From the NCBI GenBank assembly GCA_033977485.1, contig CM066989.1, forward strand, positions 92,399,887-92,463,886: a stretch of DNA of 64,000 nt, given 5' to 3'. A model generated the notes under the pieces. That model saw only the letters and a program-made list of their open reading frames with translations, had not been told where the DNA came from and ran no database searches. Every line of letters starts with the position of its first letter. Within the stretch, counting starts at the first letter, position 1. Positions 22,382 through 33,929 of this stretch are shown piece by piece. This DNA comes from Hydrangea macrophylla (Eukaryota > Streptophyta > Magnoliopsida > Cornales > Hydrangeaceae). Position numbers and translations under genes: made by a program.

Positions 22382-24190
22382 TTATTTTCCTTCTCTCTGC
22401 TTTGGCGGCTCTTCCCTCTCGGTCAAGTCCACCTTCAGCCTCCGGCTTGTCAGCTTTATCAAATCGGGCATGACCATGTTGGTGCTGGTGATTTGAGGGA
22501 ATGGGTTGGTATCAATTCCCATAGCCTTATCCGAGAACTTGAAGACTCCTTTCTCTACCTTTTCCTGTATGACATTATAAAAAACAATGCAATTATTAGT
22601 GGAGTGCTTCCAAGAGTTATTCCACTTATAGTATTCTTTATTTTTCAAGTCATCGGCCTTGGGGATCCGATGTCCTTCATTCATCTTGATCACTTTATCG
22701 GCCAATAAGGCATCAAAAATTTGATCAGCCATGGTGATATCAAAAGTGTAATTCTTTCCCGCCTCAAACGCCATCCTCTTCGCTGCGGCATTGTTATTGA
22801 CAGGCTTATTCAAAGCGTTATATATAATCGGCCGTTTGCAGACTAACTCGGCCATATCGCTTTCTGTTTCGAGGTCACAATCTGCTAAGTGGACCTCGTA
22901 ATTAGGGTCCTCTTAATACGTGCCATTGGACGAATTCTTCTTCTCTTGCTCATCCAATAGGATACGCTCGTACCGAGAAGCCCGCGTGGCCAGCTTGAAT
23001 AGATCGCGAAAGTCAGTTCACTCAAACCTCTTACGAAGTTCAAAAGACATGCCCCCCATGGCCATTTTCATGTATTCTTCTTTGGGCAAGACCGTCTTAC
23101 ATCGATACTTGGCCTTTCGGAAATGGGCAATGTAAGTTTCCACAGTTTCTCCCACTAGCTGTAGCATCCTGACAGATCTGCTAGTGATGTTTCTGGCTCA
23201 GTCCTATAGAACTGGCCGTAGAAGAGCTCGTCCATTGCTAGCCAATTCTGCACTGAATTGGCTGGCAGATTGACATACCACAAAAATGCTATGCCGGTTA
23301 ACGAGTTTGGGAATAGCCTCAGTTTAAGTGGCTCACTACTGCCTACATGTCACCATTGAACAATGAAACGGCTGATATATACTACCGAAGACTGTTCACT
23401 TTTTCCAAAAAACAGAGTAAAGTTTGGGACTTTGTAGCCCTGGGGAAATACGGTCGATTTCAGGCGGATAAGGCCGTCTGTATATCAGCCTCTCCATCCT
23501 CCTCATAAATGGTCCATATTCGTCATGTATGGCTGCTACCAGCTCCTCCCTATTGATGGATTGTGGAGCTACGGGTTGAGCCACCACCACAGGGGGTATC
23601 AATGGAGGTGGCAACTGTTGATTATTATTGATCTGATGGGTCCAAAACCCACCATTGTTTCTTTGCCCCCTAGCAATGTGAACTGGAGGTGGTGTATGGT
23701 CAGCTGAACTTTCAGTACGGCCTATTGGTCGGACAAAGACCGTTGTCGCCGATCCGCTGGGATTGGTGACAACCGATCCACTGGCCAGTCCGTTCCGTGA
23801 TTCAAACTACTTTCCTGAACCATTACCCTCCCTAAGGTTCAGACAAACGTAGGGTGGATCCTTCTGCTTTTTGGACTCAAGCGAGGTGCCAGAGCCTGAT
23901 CCGTTGATCTGTTCTTTGCTACCCTCGGCTTTATAAGTCTCTATCAGCTTGCCGATCAGGTCCGACAGGCGATTTAATTTTACGTGGGTGGTCCTAGTCT
24001 CCATGACCAGGTCAGCTTGACTCTGGTGTATACCGGTCATTTTCCTGATTACATCCTTGAGATTTCCCATTGAACCTATCAGGGCGTTATATTCCTGCCT
24101 CATGGGTTCAACGTTGGCTTTCATGGCCTCCGAGATTGCCTCGATAGTGACACTGCCATCGTGTGGAGAATGGCCAGTACTCTCCTTCAT
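22382..24190 (-). pseudogene. gag: Gag of the Tat element
   Basis: Three minus-strand frames cover it. Frame 24190-23807 starts MKESTGHSPHDG and is helical and charged. Frame 23614-23396 is Pro-rich (MPPPLIPPVVVAQP) and leads into REELVAAIHDEYGPFMRRM. Frame 22855-22382 has EYYKWNNSWKHSTNNCIVF and DLIKLTSRRLKVDLTE, characteristic of the C-terminal gag part of Retand/RIRE2-like elements. The capsid centre (23395-22860) is readable only with frame changes. The interval 22381-21928 continues toward the protease and is cut by the inner element. Confidence 0.8.
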
Positions 24191-24286
24191 AGATGGGTCA
24201 ACGGCAGAATCATCCTGGCCATTTTTCCTGACTGCTTATCTTTCTTCGGCAGCATGACTTGACACTGCGGCATGACTTGACACTGT

Positions 24287-24306
24287 GGGTCCTACCAGGC
24301 GTGCCA
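24287..24306 (-). promoter_or_regulatory. Primer binding site of the Tat element
   Basis: On the minus strand TGGCACGCCTGGTAGGACCC starts three bases after the LTR end. The TGGCACGCC...GGGACC form is common in Retand-type elements. The matching tRNA was not identified. Confidence 0.6.
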
Positions 24307-24309
24307 AAA

Positions 24310-25274
24310 TGTTTGCGAGTAGTTTTGCGGGCGTGCCAGAGCCAAACGGGCTCGGTGTAGGTGCAAACTAATTTCTTATGTGCTTGCGTGAGTGATACAC
24401 AAGGTTTTATGAATCTGACTTCTAAGCGAGTGATTGTGTGCAGTGATTGTATTTTCTAGATGACGCGGAGTCCTCTGCTCGATTGGCCTGCTTCCATATT
24501 TATAGCGGCATCTAGGAATTCTGATAAGGAAAGGACTCCTTAGCTTGCGCCTTAAGCTGTGTGGGTGATTGGCTGATTGGCAGAAACCTTCCTAATCTCC
24601 AACTCTTGCCTTATCTTTATCTTGATTGACCCAATCCCTATATTCTAGGGATCAGCCTTCCAATCCAGCTAGACGTGATTAGATACCTTCCAAACCGGAC
24701 TCTTGCTTCCTAAAAATCTGGGATGACGTCTTCTTGACAGCTGTGAATAGCACTGCCTTCCCCTTTTAGTCCATCGGCCTTGCCAACTACTTTTTTTCAA
24801 TTGAATCGGGCTTAAACAATCTCAATACCGTGTTCCATGCTCGATGACCTCTTTACGAATGCCTGTGGCCGGTTGGACTCATACAGCCGGCCTTTATTAT
24901 ACGATGTCCAATTGGTCTTCGTGCTGCTTTTATCTTCCATCGGGCTTGCATTACGTTAGGTTACATTACTATTATGCCTGATGAGCCTTATCCATACTCA
25001 GCCTTCCAATCGGGCTCACACCATAACTATAGCCCGATTAAACTGCACATCATTCATCTGCTCAATCAGACTTTACCATATTTAACCAACAGCTATGTCT
25101 TTAAAGACCACGTGACATCGTCCTCTCGAGCCCGATGAGCTATTGCAACCCTTGGGCCGGCCTTCCCCCCTCTTGCTATAGGCCGGCCATCCCTGAACCA
25201 ATTACATTATTCAATTCAGGCTCAAAAACCTTTGGCGGTTTTTGGGTGCAAATAGGAATAATCAAACTTCCTCA
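24310..25274 (-). repeat. 5' LTR of the Tat element
   Basis: The PBS fixes the inner end at 24310, where the minus strand ends CAAACA. The outer end is put at 25274, where the minus strand begins TGAGGAAGTTTGATT. The partner LTR is outside the window, so the outer end is inferred. Minus-strand TATAAATA lies at 24504-24497. Confidence 0.7.
24497..24504 (-). promoter_or_regulatory. TATA box in the Tat LTR
   Basis: The minus strand reads GCTATAAATATGG. It is about 190 bp before the LTR end, leaving a plausible R-U5. Confidence 0.5.
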
Positions 25275-25854
25275 CAAGGATCGTGTGCGGTGCGAATAAA
25301 TAAAAGAAAATATGGAAAATAATCAAGCACACCGAAACACAGATTTCTGCGTGGTTCGGCCAATAATACCTACGTTCACACCTTGTAAAGTTGTATTATA
25401 TTTTAGGTTTACAATAGGGGATCTCACAAGTGATCTCTCTTGTGACATTTTTATTTTATTTTATTTATTTTAGTTTATTTTATGAAAATACAGAGAAAAA
25501 CCTGAATAGTTTTCTAAGCAAACCTAGTTTCCTAATCAAAAATAGTTTCCTAATCAAAACAAGAATCAAAAAACTGAATCTGCACTTGTAGCTCGAGCGG
25601 GCATAGTTTGAGTGAGCTTCAGTGCGGGTGAGGTTCTAGTAACTTTTGACCCTTTTGACGAACTCCCTCATCCCATGTCCGCGTGGGCAGGCCGCCCGAG
25701 CGACCCTCCTGTTTTTCGAATCCTTCTCCAATAGAAACATTCCCCACTGGAATTAGGCTCTACAATCCCAACAGTTATGTAGTTCATAAACGAACCAGTT
25801 CTATAAATTTAACGTTTGGTGTATTCCTATCTTTTACAGAGGAGTTCATGTCTT
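25275..25854. other. Probable remnant of another LTR, no gene
   Basis: GTGTGCGGTGCGAATAAAT, CACAGATTTCTGCGTGGTTC, GGCC and CTCACAAGTGATCTCTC resemble copia-type LTR sequence seen in many plants. No matching second copy, PBS or ORF is present here. Confidence 0.35.
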
Positions 25855-27110
25855 ACAATGGATTTCTTAAAACTAGTTCTTTGTCTGATCAATGCAATCC
25901 TTGTTATTAAAAGAACTAGATTAAAAAAAAAAAAACAGGACTTAAATTGAACCCGGTCCTATTTTAAAACACACCCAGATAGGTCCTTAAGGCTTTCTTT
26001 GGTTCTTAGATTTAGTGAGAGAAGAGAAAGGAGTAAATAGAGAAAGAATTTCTTTCGTTTGGTTAAAAAAAGAAAATGACGAGAAAAATAAGAAATGAAA
26101 TATAAGTTGCAAAATAAATTAAATATTTGCAATGCAGTGAGTCGTTTCCCTTCCTTCATAATATATCATTTTTTAAAATTTTTAATATTACTTAAGTACT
26201 AGTGAAAGTAGGAGGAACCAATTTTCTTTCTGTTTTCGTTTCTATTTTTTTTCCTTACGAAATCTACGAACCAAAAATATGTGAAAGAAACATTGAATTA
26301 GGTTCAATTTTTTTTACCCTACCACAATTTCTACAATCAAAATCCAAGAGAACTGATCAGATTTGAGTAGAAATGAAGCTGTTCTACAAGCTTTTCCAAA
26401 GAAAGAACCATAGATAAAGAAGAACTATGAATGTGTGAAACTTTGCTGTGTTTGTGGCTCTACCATTGAAATTATTGCTTGATCCATATAAATGTCAGGC
26501 TCTAAATCAAAGGAACCTATGCATGCAACCAAGTCTCGTAAATCTGGGGGACCGTTAATGGGTAGGGGAATCATTAGATTCATTGGGCATCCATATATTT
26601 TAAAATAAAAAAAATGTGAGAGTTTTTTATTTAATAAAGGACTAATGTAAATGTCAAAGCAGAAAGTGCTAATGTTAAAGTAGAAAATATTGCTAAAAGT
26701 TTTAACGACAGTTACCTAACTGTCGTTACATTTTTAGCGACACTTTCTACATTGACATTAACATCACCTTTAATAAAGTGTGAACTTGAAAGCTGAATAA
26801 TTAAAGTACATTTGACTGTTCCCGTAAAATCTTAAAATGAGAAATATCAAAATCATATAAATCACTTTCAATTTGAGACAACTAGTTACTTTTGGAGTAC
26901 TAGCATAACAACAAAATCCTTTGTCAAGTTCATACGTAGATTGATTTATTTACAATAATAGAGTGACGTGGGTGGGACTAACACTGCAACCATCTCCACA
27001 TACTTCACCAACTTTGTAAACAGCCTCCACATACTTTTACTAGTTGGCTCATTTACAACCACAAATTTGACCACGTTTGTAAATAGTCTCCACCTACTCG
27101 TCTTGTCGAG
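25855..27110 (+). repeat. Duplicated P450-flank sequence, copy A
   Basis: This stretch aligns collinearly with 40640-42010. Shared stretches include TAGTTCTTTGTCTGA versus TGGTTCTTTGTCTGA, AAGGCTTTCTTTGGTTCTT, AAAGAAAGAACCATAGATAA, and TGGAGTACTAGCATAACAAC. Copy B lies just upstream of CYP98A, so copy A is an older duplicate of that flank without a gene attached. A small insertion (26640-26768) is present only in copy A. Confidence 0.8.
26640..26768. mobile_element. 129-bp MITE with 10-bp target duplication
   Basis: TTTAATAAAG lies on both sides (26630-26639 and 26769-26778), and the empty site with a single TTTAATAAAG exists in copy B near 41630. The body has imperfect inverted ends and a central palindrome TAACGACAGT/ACTGTCGTTA. 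A 9-10-bp duplication suggests a Mutator-like MITE. Confidence 0.75.
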
Positions 27111-27218
27111 GTACAAAATTTAACCTTGGATACAACAATTATTACAATATGTACAAACAAAAATTATAAGTTATTAACAAATTTAAAAATAATATTAATA
27201 ATAAATTTTTAGAAGGTA

Positions 27219-27517
27219 CTCCCTCCGTCCCATAATAAGTGTCCACATTTCTTTTTTTGGATGTCTCACAATAAGTGTCCACTTTCCTAAATTGGCATAT
27301 AACATTTACTTACTTTCCAAAACTACCCTTATAATAAAGACAAAGAATCATTTTATTTGTGGTCCCAAAACAAGCAAAAAGTCAAACACCCATCACATTA
27401 AAGGCTAAAATTGGAAAGTAACTCTTTAATGAACCAAATAAATTAATACGGAGTATAATACAAATTTCTTAAACATTGTGTGAAAAGGAAGTGGACACTT
27501 ATTATGGAACGGAGGAG
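27219..27517. mobile_element. Stowaway-type MITE
   Basis: Ends are CTCCCTCCGTCCCATAATAA and the complementary TTATTATGGAACGGAGGAG, flanked by TA on both sides. This is the Tc1/mariner Stowaway signature. No coding capacity. Confidence 0.92.
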
Positions 27518-27700
27518 TACAATTTCTCGGAGAAATGCACTTGTAAAAGTACAAAAACTGGACCAACTAGTGGGTACCGATTAGCGTCCATTTAACGTGC
27601 CAAATTTCAGCCAACCCTCTGTCGACACGTGACAGGGTAGTATGCTTCACATCAAGCAATACCGCCTTGCTTGATTATAGTCTGCCCCATCATTCATGGT

Positions 27701-28218
27701 GGGAGCAAATTTGCTCACGGCAAATTGGTCACGGCTTCCTCACGGAAGCACAAAAAATGGACAAGTGTTTTTTTTTTTTGGTTAAATACTACGAGTATAT
27801 CTCATTTTTATGTTCAAACTGTTACAATTTTTATTTTACAAGCTTATTTTTTGTAAAATTTGATATTTTGGAATCAGAAAAATAAGATCTATCAAATGAG
27901 ATCAATAATGACCATGAAATACTGAAAAAAAAAAAAAACGAATATTATTTATCTACAAACAGATGGTTTATCTGAAAAAATTAATATTAATTTTTTTTCC
28001 CAGTATTTCATGGTCAATATTGATCTCATTTGATAGATCTCATTTTTCTGATTCCAAAATATCAAATTTTACGAAAAACAGGTCTATAAAACAAAAGTTA
28101 TAGCAGTTTAAACATAAAATAGAAATCCAGTATTTAACAGAAAAATGGACAGTTGCTGTCCATTTTCTGTGCTTCCGTGAGAAAGCCGTGAGGAATGGCC
28201 GTGAGCAAATTTGCTCCC
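27701..28218. mobile_element. Mutator-like MITE with long inverted repeats
   Basis: The 518-bp element begins GGGAGCAAATTTGCTCACGG and ends with its complement. It is flanked by ATTCATGGT at 27692-27700 and 28219-28227, a 9-bp duplication. The arms pair over most of their length (about 240 bp), for example TGATCTCATTTGATAGATCT near 28020 against AGATCTATCAAATGAGATCA near 27885, so the transcript would be a nearly perfect long hairpin. Confidence 0.9.
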
Positions 28219-28279
28219 ATTCATGGTTTATAACATGGAGAAAGTTCTATGACACATCCTAGCTAGTTGTTAATTTCAA

Positions 28280-28475
28280 TCTATGAAGCACGGACACGGA
28301 AACATTGACACGATACGACACGACACGGACACACCGACACAACAAAATTCTTAAAATATTGCACGTCGACACTCCAATAAAAGTGTCCATGAAGTGTCGT
28401 GTCCGTGTGTCGGACACGGTACGACACGCAACACGTTACCTTCTTAGAAGTGTCGGTGCTTCCTAGATTTCAATG
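28280..28475. repeat. GACACG-rich inverted repeat
   Basis: TGAAGCACGGACACGG at the left mirrors CCGTGTGTCGG and TGTCGGTGCTTC at the right, with many ACGACAC units between. The ends suggest a small non-autonomous transposon. No clear target duplication was found. Confidence 0.6.
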
Positions 28476-29849
28476 TATCATACATTTTAGCTCTTTTAGG
28501 GTATATTTTTTGTGTGGAGTTATTTTAACACTTAGGCCTTGTTTGGTTGCCAGATAAGATAAAGGAGTATAGTATAAAAGTGTAGTAAGTTATCCTGGGA
28601 TAACTAATCATAGGATAAAACAATGCAGTATTATTTTTTTACCGTGTTTGGTTCGTGCCGGATTATATTGGGGATAAAATGCAATTAGTTCAATATTGTG
28701 TTTGGATGACCATGGTATAAGTCTGGATTAATCTATAACTTTCCATAAATGCCCCTTTTGCAAAAAAAAAAATACCAAATTGCCATGAACAATTATTCAA
28801 TTTCACTTGAAAAGAAAAAAATATATATGATATGTGTTGAATAAAATAACCACAATTGATCTGAAGCAACACAATTGATCCAACAAAAAATAATTTACAT
28901 TTCATTTGTATATGATCAATTATTCAAATCAACAATATATTCAAACAATCAAAGAATCCAACAAAATTGGTAAACACAATATTTCAGGGACATTGAAAAA
29001 TGAATTGGGTTTATGTTTCTGATACAAAATATGAAATTGGGAATTGGATTCAAGTGACCCATGTTTTGATCTTTCTGGTATATTCTGGTTCTCTCCTTAG
29101 CATCATTTCAAGACCTAAAACCCTCTTGATAAATCACAAATGCTGCATTGCGCAAAATTTCAAAATAAGTAAATATCATCCTAACCAGAAAGCAGGTCTA
29201 TGAAACAATAAAAACTATAATCATAAATGCAAATGTAAAATCAACTAAGAATAATGATTATATATAACCAGATGAGAAAATGCTATGTCCTAAACACTCA
29301 TAAATCATAGGAGCCATCAAAATTTCCTCATTAACAACATCCACCATTGCCCCAAAAATCTCAAAAATTTTACATGATATGAGCTTTATGTAAGGAAATA
29401 ACAAAAACCCACAAGCACCAATCACAACAATTACAGTTTACCCATATCCATCATGTGCCTTTCTGTTCCTTTGGGTTTGATTTTTTTTCCTCAATTTCAA
29501 ACATGGGTCAGTTGGGTTCAAAAGTTTTATGTCTTGGTCAACCGAAATTGAGCTATGAAAACAGACCATTCGGATAGAAACCCGGATATTAAAAATTGTT
29601 CTATATATATTTGAAGATAATCTAACCCAAATTCCAGATCAAATCCAAAAATCAAAACACAATTTCAAATAAAGTGCACCTAATTCACGCCCCAATGGAG
29701 ACGCTGCCGCACAAGTTGACAATTATACACAAATGAACAAAAATCTCAATTTTATATATACACACACACACACACATACATATACACACAGATCGAAGGA
29801 AAAACTTGTTGATTCCACTACACCAAATGGCCTCATTACTAACGGATAT

Positions 29850-30170
29850 TTCCGTTGGAAAAAATAGTACTAACGGATATATCCGTTAGTATTTTAGCGT
29901 TAGTAATATTACTAACGGATTTACTAACGGATATATCCGTTAGTAACATTAATTTTACTAACGGATATATCCGTTAGTATATCCGTTAGTAAATCAAAGG
30001 AATTCTAACGAATATATCCGTTAGAAAGCTACTTACTAACGGTTTTTTCCAAAGATTCATATTGAATACTAACGGTTTGTCAATTATTACTAATGGATAT
30101 ATCCGTTAGTAATTTCATAATATTTTTTTAAAAAAATACTAACGGCTATATCCGTTAGAAACATGCATAA
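29850..30170. repeat. Left subterminal repeats of the CACTA element
   Basis: TAACGGATATATCCGTTAG and close variants occur about nine times, in both orientations because the unit is palindromic. The right end has three (35920-35990). Confidence 0.9.
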
Positions 30171-31543
30171 AGGTAAAAAAAAATTATTTATTTATATGCT
30201 TTCAAATTTTTATTTGCACCTAATTTAAATTTCACACACACCTTATTCGATCACAAGCATAATTAATCTCTAAGAAACACATAACAAGCTCAATCTACAA
30301 CAAATATAATCAATTATAATCATCAGAAGAAGATTCCATCCAAGCCTAAATTAAACATAAACAATATTTTTTTACATCCTTTAGTTTCTCAATATAAACT
30401 AAACCAAGACAATATTACAAAAAAAGAAAATGGTGCAAAAAAAAAAATGAAGCTCATAATCACGTGACTTTCTTATTGCCCAAATATCTGGCATGGATCA
30501 AACTATGCTTACGCTTCTCAACTCCCACTGGCTCTCTAGCATTGGTACTCTTTCTTGGTCAAAACAAAAATTGGTCAAGTTTCTTCTCTCTGCAATATAG
30601 AAACACAAATCACTTTAAAAAAAATACCAATAAGATCAAATGAATTATTTAGTTAAACTATTGAAACTCCAAACAACCCACGAACAAAAATTGCTAACGT
30701 AGTGCATGTATTTCAATGAAAGGACTTTGTTTTTAAGTTCATGAATCACCCATGAATGAGAAAGTGATAAGTACATAATAATAGATTATATGTAGATTCA
30801 CTTATTTAGGAGTACTCTACTATGAAAAATGCAATATAAAGAACAAGGAGGGAAGGGGAAAAAAAGAAGGAGAATACTCCCAATAAAGAACCACTCATAT
30901 CCCCCAATCATTCTCTCAGAGAACTCCATGATAGAATCAATAAATAAAGAATGACTCTCACAATCTACCTAAAGCAAAGTGTGCAATTTGTTTTGGTTCG
31001 GGAGGAAAGAACCCGTTCCCTTCGAGGTACCCTTGTTCACCCCTCCTCTCCCTCCCTTCAGATGCACCATGTGAGACATAGAGCAGCCTCTGGAATTTAC
31101 ATACTCTAAAAGTGGTTTAAATTCCACCAAGATATCGAAAACTGCTGGTAACTGATGATCTAAATAGAAAATTACTGCAATAGGTCTAAAAATTCATGAG
31201 AAAATAGCAATTGTCTGGTAGATTGTTCAACACTGAGATATCACCGTCCTATCTTAGTAAACTTTCCTATTTTTTGTCAATCTTGCAGAAGGATAGTAAT
31301 GGTAATAAAACTATCATCATATCATCTCAAATACCATTGTTATTGGCAGACATAAAGAACGTCCCCAATTGAGGACCATAAAAGCATCTGGTCAACAGAA
31401 AAGAATGGTGCACCGCCAGGATAAGGAAACTTTGCAATTTACTGAGAATTCTAATATGCAGATTCGATGACATACTATACTTTGATAAATGAGCTAAAAT
31501 GCATAACATTCGAGATACAGAAGCAACAACAATTAAAACTCAC

Positions 31544-32983
31544 GAGGATAAGAGAATCATCACTGGGAGCAAGTAAGACTTTCACGATCATATCCTTTGA
31601 TATGTAACCTGTACGTCCCCTCCAATTATTTGATGGCTTATCTATAGTGTTGAAAATCTGGGTTTATCACCAGAAAAAAAAAATTTAGTTCAGTTGAATG
31701 ATACAATTCCACGACCATAGCAAAATAGTTATGTTATGTTAAAACAGTGTGTACCTTCAAGTTTGGGTGGGTAGCTTCAAGTATATCAAGCTTCTGTTTG
31801 AGCAGTATGTCATCTGGGTATACGTTAGCATATAGCAAAGAAACCTAAAAGAGCACAAGCTCATTATCAAACAGTGTTTACAACAAATTGAATCTATCGA
31901 GTAAACTCCATTTATAAATTCAGAGAAGTTAGCGAACAAAATTAGATAGAGGCGTTTATTCTATTCCCTGATGATAAAATCGAGTTCCAATCATATGTAA
32001 ATTCAGTCTACTATCTTCATTAAAAAGATGGTGTGTGTAAACCACAAATTTAGGGAAAGATGTGCAAAGAAGATAGCTATGAATATAAAATATAGTCGGA
32101 CCATAATTTACCTTGGTATTGTCATCTGGATTCTTTAGAATAGCCTCAATTATCTGAAGCATTGGAGTGATACCAGTGCCACCAGCAATCTGGATGACAA
32201 GTAAATTACATGCACTTCAGAGAAAAGGAATAACAAGTATACGTGAAACCTTATTATATATGATCATATACTTTGTGATCAGTTTACATAGTTGGTTAGA
32301 GATAGACATTCAATTCAAATAGAAATCATGGTCTATAGGAGTAGAAGAAATAATAAGGGTGAAATTTTTTTTATTACGTTTTGTAGATCATCAAGAAATT
32401 GCTATTGCCTTCACAAGTAAAATAGCACAGTGTTCGTAATAATCTTGAGTTCATTTCCCACCCATTTATCCGAGGGCTAGGAATCTGCCAATACTTCTAC
32501 CGAAGTGCATTTAGAAAGGTTTTGACAACAATATATCAATCTGTATCCCTTTATCCACCCTCCCCATATACTTGAATTTTCTAAAGAAGCAACTTTTGCT
32601 TACTTGAAATATATATTCTTCAAATTAAGACTAATTTATTTGTAATATAACCATTTAGACCTGCAATAAAAATATCCCTGTACTTTCAAGTTCCCCAGTT
32701 AGCTTGTCTTCTTCAAAATTTTGGATTCACCATAGAAGAAAAATCAAACATTTGGTCATGTGTATAGAATGGGATGGGTAAGAAAAGGATCCTCTTCAAG
32801 TCAACTCATTTTCCCCCCTTTTTTTTGTTCTATTATATTCCTAGTTAAAACAACTCCTATTGCTTTTCATTTCATGTTTTCCTACTACTTTGTTGAACTC
32901 AGCAAATTAAAATAATACTATCCAGATTTTACCATGCCAATGTGCTTCTTCAAATTCGGAGTATACCTGAGCTTTTCGATAAC
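31544..32983 (-). pseudogene. Captured fragment of an NADH-cytochrome b5 reductase gene (CBR2-like), four exons
   Basis: Four minus-strand exons, each a whole number of codons with AG/GT borders, join in phase 0: 32983-32933 (17 codons, EKLRYTPNLKKHIGM), 32189-32112 (26 codons, [17 protein letters not shown]), 31844-31755 (30 codons, VSLLYANV, DDILLKQKLD) and 31657-31544 (38 codons, NNWRGRTGYISKDM). They match the NADH-binding half of the mitochondrial-type plant enzyme, and GGTGITPM is its nucleotide-binding motif. The FAD domain and the last exon are absent. The family moves electrons from NADH to cytochrome b5. This copy is a transposon passenger and should not make an active enzyme. Confidence 0.88.
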
Positions 32984-33589
32984 CTACAGAAGAAAATAAA
33001 AAGTGATCCAATGATAGAGAAGTCATAGACTCAGAGCCCGGATGAGATAGCTTTTCAAGCCAACAATCTCTAAAAGTAGTCGTTTGAAAAACTGTGACCC
33101 TTTGGATTAGATTTTTCACACCTTTTTAAGAAGTGTGATTCTTTTTTAAGCTAAAAAATCAGCTAATCTGTAGCTAAAAAATCAGCTGATCTTTTCGTTG
33201 ACTTTCCTCCAATTTTTTCTGAGCTAACAATGGTAAAAGGGGCAATTAGAAGTGGTTTACCATACCAGAGCATAGCCAAAGTAGCATTCTATTCACTGCA
33301 GTCATATATGAAAGTAAAAATGCCATTGTTCCAAAAGGAAACAACCTAGGTATTAACGAACTGTTGGTGCTATGCCTCTCACAACACAATTTTCAAAAAC
33401 TATTTTTTTCTTTTTTTAAACTATAAAAAACAGTTTTTGAAGATATGTGCTGTGTATAGCTATAATTTTTCAATCCTTTAACTAGATAACTTTCTATTTA
33501 CTAGACATGTGCTGCAGAGAAAACGACCTTGCAACCATATAAGCGGATATGAGAGAAGAGAGTAGAAAAATACAAACCAACTGAAAGAG

Positions 33590-33712
33590 TGGATGAGAGA
33601 AGAGAAGACAACGTCTGTGCCTCCAAGTATAGGGGTCATATCAAACTTTGAATTCTTCTCAAAAAACATCTGTTCAAAGACTTTGTAAGAATAAGTATCA
33701 TCTGCATTCACA
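33590..33712 (-). other. Unidentified exon-like segment inside the CACTA element
   Basis: The minus strand reads [20 protein letters not shown] after an AG acceptor and continues to GGTDV before a GT. The frame continues without stop into 33490. I do not recognise the family. It lies between the phosphatase and reductase fragments and on the same strand, so it may come from a third captured gene. Confidence 0.35.
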
Positions 33713-33929
33713 TCACGGTCAATAAAATAAGGACCTAAAGCAGCTATTAGAAGAAATAATTATTAAAATGTAATTAGGGAAAACAAATGTAAAATAGGTA
33801 ACTAAGACTTTAAGAAGCCAAAAAGATGCACAAGATCAAAACACTCTAATCTTGAAAAGGTATCTATATGGGTAGGGGGAACATTATCAACCTGACCATA
33901 TATAAGCTCTGATTGCGCCCTAAATGACT

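Larger units (their letters stand above)
1..25274 (-). mobile_element. Tat-lineage Ty3/gypsy retrotransposon, decayed, 3' LTR beyond window
   Basis: Read on the minus strand the order is LTR, PBS, gag, protease, RT-RNase H, a second RNase H and integrase. This is the Ty3/gypsy order, and a second RNase H plus an opposite-strand gene after integrase is known for the Tat lineage (Retand/Grande/RIRE2-like). Every domain has stops, frameshifts or damaged catalytic residues, so the element is dead. It is interrupted at 8439-21922 by a younger element, leaving about 11.8 kb of its own sequence in the window. The 3' LTR would lie left of position 1. Lineage is inferred from domain content, not from a tree. 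Confidence 0.85.

Noticed and set aside
26703..26728. A possible terminator or RNA hairpin gene
   Set aside because: The palindrome is the centre of the 129-bp MITE defined by its target duplication.
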